DNA from: Asterella californica
Lineage: Eukaryota; Streptophyta; Marchantiopsida; Marchantiales; Aytoniaceae
Assembly (NCBI GenBank): GCA_036924285.1
Contig: JAYKYS010000004.1
Coordinates: 17,206,001-17,270,000, forward strand
Reading direction: 5' to 3'
Length of the DNA: 64,000 bases
This document shows, in pieces, positions 56,540-64,000 of this stretch. The notes beneath the pieces were generated by a model. The model did no database searches. It saw nothing but the letters and a program-made list of their open reading frames with translations, and had not been told where the DNA came from. The position numbers were made by a program, and so were the translations under genes. Position 1 is the first letter of the stretch. Every line of letters starts with the position of its first letter.

Positions 56540-56745
56540 GAAAACCCATAAGTGGTGAGTCTGCTCTCGCGCTTCAGAATGTACAAGAGCGGACAGTTGT
56601 AGTCAGAATTTAATAAAATAATAAGGCGTCTAATTTAATACCTAACCCTTCCTGCCGGAAGGGTTAGGTATTAAATTAGATGTATATTCCTCCTCTTCCG
56701 AACTCGAAAGAGGGTGAATATACATGGACTCAACTGACTGAATAA
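56540..56745 (+). repeat. Double-hairpin element, best-preserved member
   Basis: Stem 1 is a perfect 23-bp inverted repeat (56630-56652 with 56657-56679, loop TGCC) whose core is CCTAACCCTTCC/GGAAGGGTTAGG. Stem 2 follows at once: ATGTATATTC (56680-56689) pairs with GAATATACAT (56716-56725), with inner CCTCTTC/GAAAGAGG. The left flank (ACCCATAAGTGGTGAG...CGCTTCAGAATGTACAAG) aligns with the reverse complement of 12990-13055. It sits outside the triplicated block, which shows a dispersed family. No open frame and no transposase. Confidence 0.88.
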
Positions 56746-58005
56746 TATACATGAACTAAAAAGCGTGACACAATGAATAGCAAACGGATAGAAGGACCCC
56801 ACCAAACCTTACAAGGAAAAGAAGGACCCAAAGGGCCAAGCAAGTAACGCCTCGAAGAGAAGAATACCAGAACTAATCCTCGCTATCAGTACTTCTAAGA
56901 TCGCCTATTGTTTCTATAATATCAGACACGAGTAAGTAATTTAGGTCTTCTCCGCTTGTGAAATTTTTTGCGACTGTGTTTCTGTCATATCGGCTAATTA
57001 ACCATAAACGGCTAAGAGGTTGACTGCATTACCGGTTTCATGACGGGAGTGAGCGAGTTTTTCTTGAGCTTTTCTGACATTCTCAAACAAGACCAAAAAC
57101 CCTGAGCTGGTTGCTGACTTCAAACTGCGACAGAACTAAACAGCCGTTCTAATTCAAAATTATCCATCTTTCGCGTACATTATCCACAAATCTACGTTTT
57201 GTATTAGGCGATTATTTCTCTTGCAAAAGTCTCGCACTTTTTTGCTATCTGTAACCTTTCCCCTCTTTTTCGCGCTGTACACGGTACTCATTACAACAGA
57301 AAATCAGAAAATCTTGATAAATTTTAAGTAAATATAAATTATGACTAACAACAACCATACCGTAGTCCCAAGTATATTCACGCTAGTGAATTCTACTTTG
57401 GCACTTTTAGCAAAACTTTTTACATATTTTTAGTTTTAAGCGAATAATCAGACTAAGGTCTCGAACTCATGCAAATGTCTATCTATACATATGAAATAAT
57501 ATTAATTATTATTTTATTGTTATAATTTAAATTATAATCTAAACTTGATGATATCATTAGGTTTGGATGATAACGCAAAATAAATTTACGAAAGCTTTAC
57601 ATCTACTAAACTAAAATTTCGAATAGCTTGTCTATGCTAACTATTCTGGTACAGAGCTACCGCGACTATATTCGAGACTACGGTACATTGCTGTAACAGT
57701 TTCTGATGACCGGTGATGCGACCACCCTCTAAGACGCAGATGATGGGAACTAGCAAGACAGGAACACAGGATCAGGAGAACTGTTGCTCCTGTCTGTTCT
57801 GAAGCGACAGAACAGACAGGATGTAACAGGAAAAGAACTGGACTTCGAAATCGTTAACCTTTCACGTACTAAATCCCCCGGCAGGGGAACTTGAGGATGG
57901 GGTTACAAACAAGCTATCAAGGGAAAACAGGTCTAAATTTGGCGTCGCGGGCCAAACTCACTTTTTACTTGAGAAAAGAAATTTATTAACAACTAAGAGT
58001 GTCAA
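56746..58005. other. No gene recognised; hairpin at 57788-57821
   Basis: TCCTGTCTGTTCT / AGAACAGACAGGA, perfect 13-bp arms with an 8-nt loop. GTT/AAC outside extends it weakly. The rest is A+T-rich without coding signs. Confidence 0.5.
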
Positions 58006-58403
58006 TGTTAGAATCTAACAAAAAGGATTTTGAAACGGCGACGAAGCTAAACCGGATGGCTGGCTCTTGAGTCCGCCGCGAGTGAAGCCGCGTTAGGATG
58101 TCGGAGATAAGCACTAAGATTTTGCCGTGCCGGCTGGAGATTTTCCCGCTTCTCGGGAGTTTGTACGAACAGTTTATACGGAAATTTTATGATACTTATA
58201 GTGATCTTATAGGAAAAGGAGAGAGGATCAATGTGAGAGACCAAGTATGAGTAAGCTTGTTTACTGACATGAATAATGAGGTAGGAGGCCCAATGGTCAG
58301 GTACTTATACTTTGATACAAGGGCAGGCAAAGCCTGCGAAAGGCCCAAATAGCCTAAACTAGTTGCTGTACTTTATGTTCATATTGTACAGTCTATTCTA
58401 ACA
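58006..58403 (-). repeat. Copia 3' LTR
   Basis: 398 bp bounded by TGTTAGAA ... TTCTAACA, an 8-bp terminal inverted repeat. It is assigned from these ends and from the purine tract next to it. The partner LTR is not in the window, so the length is unconfirmed. Confidence 0.8.
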
Positions 58404-58412
58404 CTCCCACTC
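58404..58412 (-). other. Copia polypurine tract
   Basis: GAGTGGGAG on the minus strand, directly before the LTR TGTTAG. Confidence 0.8.
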
Positions 58413-58432
58413 AGCGACTAGTTGTTGTAGAT

Positions 58433-59943
58433 TCAAATTTTCAATCCTAGTCTTGGTAGAAGGTAATCCAACTTAGGAGCCAGTAGACCCTTAGTTAAGA
58501 TATCCGCTACCATCTCTTGAGTAGGGCAGTACTTCACTTCAATTGTCTTGGATGTAACTTGATCCTTAATGAAGTGGTACCGAATATCTATGTGTTTTGT
58601 TCTGTCATGAAACTTGGACGATTCTACGAGTGTTATCGCACTCTGGTTATCACAATACAAAGTAGTAGCTTCATTCTCAGCTAAACCAATATCAGCTAAG
58701 AGTTGTCGAAGCCACATTGCTTCTGATGAACATGTGCTGAGTGTCATATACTCAGCCTCAGTACTCGATAGTGTAACAGATTCTGTCTCTTCGACGACCA
58801 ACTGATTGCTCCTTGTGAGTAGATGAAACAATTTCCAGAGGTTGAACGTTGTGACTCGATGTGACCTCCCCAGTCAGCATCAATGTAGCCAAATAGAGAA
58901 ATTGGTTGAGACGAGTACTTGTATTCTAAGTACTGGTCTAAAGTACCTTTGATATAGCAAAATGTGCGCTTTATGACGGTGATGTGTTTTAATCCTGGGT
59001 TAGCCATGTATTGAGATAATACACTAATGCTAAAGGCTGGATCAGGACGAGTGCAGACGGCAGCCCAGTTGATGGAGCCTGTCGCACTCTGATATGAATA
59101 AGAAGCACATTGCGCCTTCTCTTCAGTAGTAGCAGGACAATCTTCAGTTGAGAACTTTTCTCCTGGGGTCAATGGTGTACTGACAGGTTGACAATTCTCT
59201 AAGCCAAATTGGAATAACTTTTGGGTCAGGTACAAGATTTGACTGAGTCTGATCCATCCTTCTGCTCAATTTCGGTTAATCTCTATACTCAAGCAATGGT
59301 GGATATTACCGATGTCACTCATCTGGAACCTTGCGCTGAGGTTACTCTTGATGTATGTTAGCAATCCTTCGCTGCTGCTTGCTATGATTGTATCATCAAC
59401 GTAGAGTGCTAGGATGGCAAAATGATTATCCTTATGAATGTAATATACGTTATCATCAGCTCTTGACTTACTGAACCCGAGAGAAAGTAAGAACTTATCT
59501 ATGATCAAATACCATTCTCTAGAAGATTGCTTCAATCCATAAAGTGTATAAAGTAGCCTGCACACTTTATCAATTCCTGGGGCGTTGATGTCGTCAGGGA
59601 CTGCCATGTAGATTTCTTCACTCAGCGTTCTATTCAAGAAGGCTGTCTTCACATCCATCTGATGGACGTGGAGGTTGTGTTGAGCGGCGATTGCTAGTAT
59701 CAATCGCACTGATTGCACATGGAGCACAGGGGAGAAGGTGTCAGTGTAGTCGAGTCCATACACTTGAGTAAATCCTCGAGCCATCAACCGTGTCTTGTAT
59801 CGGGCGATGGACCCATCTGAATTCAGATTCAACTTGAAGGTCCACTTGTTGGTTATGGACCTTCGTCCGTGTGAATGTCCATGTACCGTTCTCCTCGTGG
59901 GACTTGAGCTCTTCGGTGATGATCTCGGACCATCGAGCAGCAT
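58433..59943 (-). pseudogene. Copia reverse transcriptase and RNase H
   Basis: RT: NKWTFKLN, YKTRLMARGFTQ, DYTDTFSPV, MDVKTAFLNR, LYGLKQSSREW and catalytic ALYVDDTIIAS (near 59395). A TGA at 59268-59266 interrupts the frame, which continues with YLTQKLFQFGL, TRPDPAFSISVLSQYM and YIDADWGG. A shift near 58800 leads to SVTLSSTEAEYMTLS, LYCDNQSAITL and KHIDIRYHFI, the RNase H end, then EMVADILTKGL. All catalytic motifs are readable. Confidence 0.92.
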
Positions 59944-61530
59944 CTGGAGATGATAGGATCTCCTGATAGGAGTTGGGCTCCATCGAGACGGATCTCAAAG
60001 TCACCATTAGCGCACGCTTCTTACTCGTTCGTGCCTTCGGGATCAAAGTCGTTGTGTCGTAACCTTCAGCTGGATCGCGGTTAGGAGGGTTGGACTGACG
60101 TGTTGATCGTCAAAGTGGTGGTGGTGCTTGGATCTCAATGGGAGGAGACGATGTCATCTCAAAGTCACTTGAGTTCAGTGGTGGAGATTGCGGTGGTGAA
60201 CGATGTAGGTATGGGTGTAGCGTGCTCATGTTTTCTACATCTGTATTGTGTCTGATTTGGATTGAGAAAGATAAATTCATGATAGAATAAGTTGAGAACG
60301 GATATCGACTGTGGGATTGTGGGCTACTAGTGGATGAGCTGGCCACATATTGAGTTGGTGTGTGAAATGTGCCTCCGCTAACTCCTCCTCCTCCATATCC
60401 CGCTGAGGGTAGAAGAGGAACGGGGCCCGAGACAAGACTACTGCTTGAAGGATGACCGGGGCCAGGGCCAACGGAAGGACCGAAGGCGGGAGGTGGTGCA
60501 AAAGGAGGCGGAACAGACGAACTCAGAGGGGGAAGAGTAGCTCCCATTGAAGGGCTAGGGGCTAGAACCGAAGTAGGAGGATGGTGATGGAAGAAGTGCA
60601 CATCATTCTGAATTTCATCCTCAGTGATAGCAGTGAGAGCAGGGTTGGGAAGGGATGATGGCGATGCAGGGAAAGACTCATCAAAAATAACATCACGGGA
60701 AAGAAAAGTGTGACCGTCGGATTTACGTTGGAGACGGAATGCCTTACTTTGACTGCTGTAACCGAGAAGAATGCACTCGTGGGAGTGACTATCTAGCTTA
60801 GAGCGGTGAGTCTCTATAATGTTGGCAAAAGCTGTGCAGCCAAAAACTCGGAGATGTGAGATGGTGGGCTTGTGGCCATGCCATAGCTCAAAAGGAGTGG
60901 TGGCGGGATCGATGACCTTGGTGGGACAACGATTTAAAACATAAGTGGCGTGATTGATAGCCTCACCCCAAAACTGTTTGTCTAGTCCTGCTGAAACATC
61001 ATAGCGCGGACAGAGTTTAAGAAGGTGTAATTTTTACGCTCAGCTACTCCGTTTTGCTGAGGAGTGTCAGGGACGGTCAGCTGGCGTTGAATACCGTGTT
61101 CTTGACAATAAGCATCAAAGAGGGTGGATCGGAACTCACCACCGTTGTCGGAACGTAGAGTCTTGAGTTTCTTGTCAGTCTGATGCTCGGCAAATGTGTG
61201 AAAGTCCTTGAATGCTGTGAAGCAATCGCTCTTGTAGTGTAGTAGGCGGACAACGGTATAACGAGAGTAGTCGTCGGTCATGGTCATGAAGTACTCATAG
61301 CCGGAAAAAGTGCAAGGGGAAATACGGCCGTTGATGTCAGAGTGGACAATTTCGAGAATTTCAGTGACGCGGGTAGTGGCAGCACGTGGAAATTTTGTAC
61401 GGGCTTGCTTGCCATGCAAGCACGGGGAGCAAGTGAAATTGTGAATAGTGGGCAGATTTAGACCAATAACAGATTGATGACGATGAAGTTGGTCAAGCCG
61501 AGTAAGACTGATGTGGCCGAGCCGTCTGTG
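59944..61530 (-). pseudogene. Copia integrase and linker
   Basis: The zinc finger HRRLGH...CSPCLHGKQ starts right after a TAG at 61533-61531 that replaces the expected Trp. The core has HSDINGRIS (Asp), LRSDNGGEFRS (Asp) and NGVAERKN (Glu), so the triad is intact. The frame breaks near 60985 and continues with DKQFWGEAINHATYVLNR-type sequence. A Pro/Ser/Gly-rich linker (60601-60110) and SPDAARWSEIITEELKSHEE follow, then another frameshift near 59880 before RT. Confidence 0.88.
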
Positions 61531-61769
61531 CTAGAGGTCGGCGGTGACGAATGTAAGATAAGCAAAGCGCGGGCGGGTGACAGATCGATAAAGAGTAGAA
61601 ATGGGTGTGTTAGACTCATCGACTATGTAAGGTGTAGATGCAGGACATGTAGGAGTGGATGAGTCATCATCATGTATGTGGCGGGCTGAAAGCAAAGTGC
61701 CTACTGTAGAGTCGGAAACTCCTGCTGAAGGACCTGCAAGGGAAGATAAATTTTCTTCTAGCGGAATAT

Positions 61770-62540
61770 CGCCGGAGGGAATACTCATGTGGGGGAGTAC
61801 TCCTCCCATGAGGAGTTCTCCTGCGGGGAGGATTAGTCCTCCCGTGAGGGAGGGACTGTTAGTCCCTCCCCTTTGAGGATAGTCAACCCCGTGTGGGTTG
61901 ACAGTCCCTCCTCTTCGAGGAGAGTCAACCCTACGCGAGTTGACTCCCGCGTGAGGAGCACTTCCCGGCTCCGAGGAGCTAGGAGCTCCTCCGAAGAGGG
62001 AGGGGGGGGGGCAGCCGCCGCCGCCGTCCTTCCGAGAAAGACGGGATGGGGGACGAGGCCCGAGGGATAAATACTCCCGGGGTTCGTGTCTCAGTCTTGG
62101 GGGCCGTCCCGGGAGGTCGAGGGGGCGTGGCCCACATGTGGAGCCGTGCCCCTTGGCTCGTCTTGATGAGGCGCGTCTCCAATGGAGGATGTGTCTCTTG
62201 TCTCGAGACACGGATCGCCCTTGTGACGATACGCGCCCTCTTGGGTTATAGGGCTTCGTCCCTCCATGGGAGGGCGTGCCGATTCGTATGCCGTGCTGGG
62301 TCGAGGTATGCGCCTTGGTCCTGGGACCACGGATCATCCTCGTGGCGATCCGTGCCTCCTTGAGAATTTGGTGCGAGAAGGGGTGCGGGAAATGTGCGTG
62401 AAAAATTTTCAGGGAGTGTGTTTGTGGACTGTGACTGTGCGAAGGGGTGCAAGGGGAGGATCAGCCGTGGTCGACCACGGTTGATCGATCTGTCACCACG
62501 GCCACCTCCAAGACCCCCCCGTCTTTTTCGAGAGGGAATT
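61770..62540. repeat. GC-rich array of unlike short palindromes within copia pol
   Basis: Successive hairpins with different sequences: CTCCTC-CCAT-GAGGAG, AGGGACT-GTT-AGTCCCT, GTCAACCC-CGTGT-GGGTTGAC, AGTCAAC..GTTGACT, GAGGAGCT-AGG-AGCTCCTC, TGTCTCGAGACA, CCCTCC-ATG-GGAGGG, TGGTCC-TG-GGACCA, CGGATC..GATCCG and CCGTGGTCGACCACGG (62466-62481). It separates protease (ends near 62541) from the integrase zinc finger (61530), which are normally much closer. Long frames here (for example 61531-62337 minus) follow from the scarcity of A+T-rich stop codons. It may be a foreign insertion or a lineage-specific spacer; no target duplication was found. Confidence 0.75.
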
Positions 62541-63002
62541 TCAGGGGGCATTGTTGGAAGCAGGGATTGGGAGTGCTCTGCCTCCAGCTGGGCATGGTGT
62601 GCTTGTGGGAGTGATATGGTGTGCCACGGGAATTACAGACGAGCCTAGCAAGTAAAGATCATTGCTTAGCGGGCATGAGGCAATTGGACGTCTGTTCTTG
62701 TCCTCTAGATGACAAGTACCATTATCGATAATGCACCACCCACCCTTGGAGTCAAACATTCGAGCTGAAAACAAGTTCTTTCGTAGTGCAAGGACGTGCA
62801 AAACGTCTTTAATTAAGACGTTTTCGCCGTTGAGAAATTTAACTTCAACATCGCCGTGACCTTCAATTTGAACTGTAGTGTCATCTCCTAAGAGAATCTG
62901 ATCTTGAAGAGCACTTTCTTGGTCAGTGTACTTACAAAATTGATCGCGGTCGAATGCCATGTGATGGGTAGCGCCGGTGTCAACGTACCAATGATGATCC
63001 AC
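62541..63002 (-). pseudogene. Copia protease region
   Basis: HHWYVDTGATHHMAFDRDQF holds the DTG catalytic loop. ILLGDDTTVQIEGHGDVEVK, VLIKDVLHVLALRKNLFSA and NDLYLLGS follow in copia order. It runs into the GC-rich block at its end. The frame differs from gag by a shift near 63030. Confidence 0.92.
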
Positions 63003-63028
63003 AGTTCGAGGTGCAAATCGTTGTAGAG

Positions 63029-63885
63029 CTAGGTCATCAGTACTCGCCTAGTGTTGTTGTTGTTGCGTTGACAATTCTTCTGGTTGCGGTTCTTCTGATT
63101 TCCACCTTGTTGTTGAGGTTGATTGGGCAGAGCGCTGCTGCTTGAGGCTTGATTTGGGCAATTCTGGACACGATGTCCAATTAAATTGCACCTGAAGCAC
63201 TGAATGTTGGAATCTGGTGTCTGCTTCTTAGAACGGTTGCCGTTCTTGCTTTGCTTGGGTGGTTGCCTCTTTCCTGGAAACAATGCGGTCGAAGGTTCAT
63301 GCTGCATTCTTCGACAAAAAGTTTCTTCGGCGAGAAGAAACGAGATGAGATCTTGCAACGTCAAGTTGGTGTTGCATCTCATCACTTGTAGGAACATTTG
63401 GTAGCTGTCTGGCATGCTATCCATGAGTGTGAGCAGCTGCTCTTGTGCGCCTACTTGTACGCCTGCAGACGCCAGCTGCTCGACAATCGACTTGAAAGTG
63501 TTTACATGCGATGTGACTGTGTCATTCGTCTTCATCTTGAGAGTTCGTAGCTTTTCTTTCAAGTGCATCTGGATAATTGTGTCTTGCGCGGCAAAGTTAG
63601 AAGTCAATGTGTTCCAAGCTTCTGTTGCCGAGCGGCAAGAAATAATGTGACCGATAACAGTGTTCTCACAACACTGATTTATTGCCGTCAGAGCATTCTT
63701 GCTCTGACGATCCCACTCCGCAGTGCTACCTGGTCCGGTGACAGGTAGGAGGTTAGCGGCAGTGGCGATGTTCACTACCATCGACAATTCCGAGAACGCC
63801 TTCAGCGTCTAACTGGAGTTTCATCTTGTGTTTCCAGTATGTGAAGTACGTCCCATCGAACTTTGTCCAGCCTTTAGTGATGAAC
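63029..63885 (-). pseudogene. gag: Copia gag (UBN2-type) with zinc knuckle
   Basis: The N-terminal part MTNMFITKGWTKFDGTYFTY and WKHKMKLQLDAEG lies at about 63885-63790 in one frame. A shift near 63770 leads to WDRQSKNALTAINQC, HLKEKLRTLKMKTNDTVTSH and DLISFLLAEETFCRR, the UBN2 gag pattern. Then come a basic stretch, the zinc knuckle CFRCNLIGHRVQNC (near 63160) and an Asn/Gln-rich tail. It would form the particle protein. Confidence 0.9.
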
Positions 63886-64000
63886 ATGTTCGTCATCGCA
63901 GATTTATCGCTGAACTAGTGAGGTTCTATTGAGCGCTGCGATGGTCTAAGCGAGAAGCGTCCTTCGCACTTTAGCAATCAAGGCGTCTCCTGATTGCTCC
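63886..64000 (-). other. Copia leader, partial
   Basis: Untranslated sequence upstream of gag. No TGGTATCAGAGC-type primer site is visible up to the window edge, so the 5' LTR starts farther right. Confidence 0.5.

Larger units (their letters stand above)
58006..64000 (-). mobile_element. Ty1/copia LTR retrotransposon, minus strand, 5' end outside window
   Basis: Order on the minus strand: gag with zinc knuckle, protease, integrase, RT, RNase H, purine tract, 3' LTR. Integrase before RT defines Ty1/copia. The 5' LTR and primer site are beyond 64000. Frameshifts (near 63770, 63030, 60990, 59880 and 58800) and nonsense codons (61531, 59266) show it is dead. It carries an unusual GC-rich block within pol. 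Confidence 0.94.

Noticed and set aside
61531..62337. 268-codon minus-strand frame across the GC-rich block
   Set aside because: Open because the DNA is GC-rich. Composition follows the palindromes and there is no domain. Only its last part reads into copia linker.

Overview
The window looks like intergenic, repeat-rich nuclear DNA of a plant. The signs are two Ty3/gypsy elements (one a chromovirus with an initiator-Met-type primer site), one Ty1/copia element, plant-style introns (GTAAGT/GTATGT donors) and broken gene pieces with introns retained. The species cannot be named from the sequence. A fragment of the endonuclease I family makes me lean weakly toward a non-seed lineage, but that is inference. 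There are no rRNA genes, no complete tRNA gene, no CRISPR array and no bacterial-style operon. No fully intact protein-coding gene can be supported.

Layout. 1-2183: decayed transposase-like sequence, a tRNA-like T-arm on the minus strand and an exon-like minus-strand frame. 2184-10952: Gypsy-1, an 8.8-kb Ty3/gypsy element with 915-916-bp LTRs, an extra zinc-knuckle reading frame ahead of gag, and gag-PR-RT-RH-IN broken by stops and frameshifts. 10953-11657: the other side of that insertion site, ending in an exon-like relic. 11658-32538: one anonymous segment present three times head to tail (8.8, 7.2 and 4.8 kb). It carries double-hairpin elements, a long-palindrome MITE, nested tandem repeats and a recurring 99-codon minus-strand frame. 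32539-48035: low-copy DNA with the clearest host-gene traces: the 3' exons of a TRAPPC5-like gene (broken), two exons of an endonuclease I-like gene, two possible gene starts, several direct duplications and a second intron-bearing transposase-like pseudogene. 48036-55266: a recently inserted chromovirus with about 99% identical LTRs, disabled by stops and a small deletion that removes the second catalytic Asp of integrase. 55267-58005: A+T-rich DNA with another copy of the double hairpin. 58006-64000: a minus-strand copia element running off the right edge, whose pol contains about 0.8 kb of GC-rich sequence built from many different short palindromes.

How it fits together: nearly everything is mobile or mobile-derived, and the host-gene pieces are truncated remnants. 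The least familiar signals are (1) the dispersed two-stem-loop family, seen inside the triplicated block and again near 56.6 kb in the opposite orientation, (2) the hairpin array inside the copia element, and (3) the 99-codon frame whose differences between the three copies are mostly synonymous.
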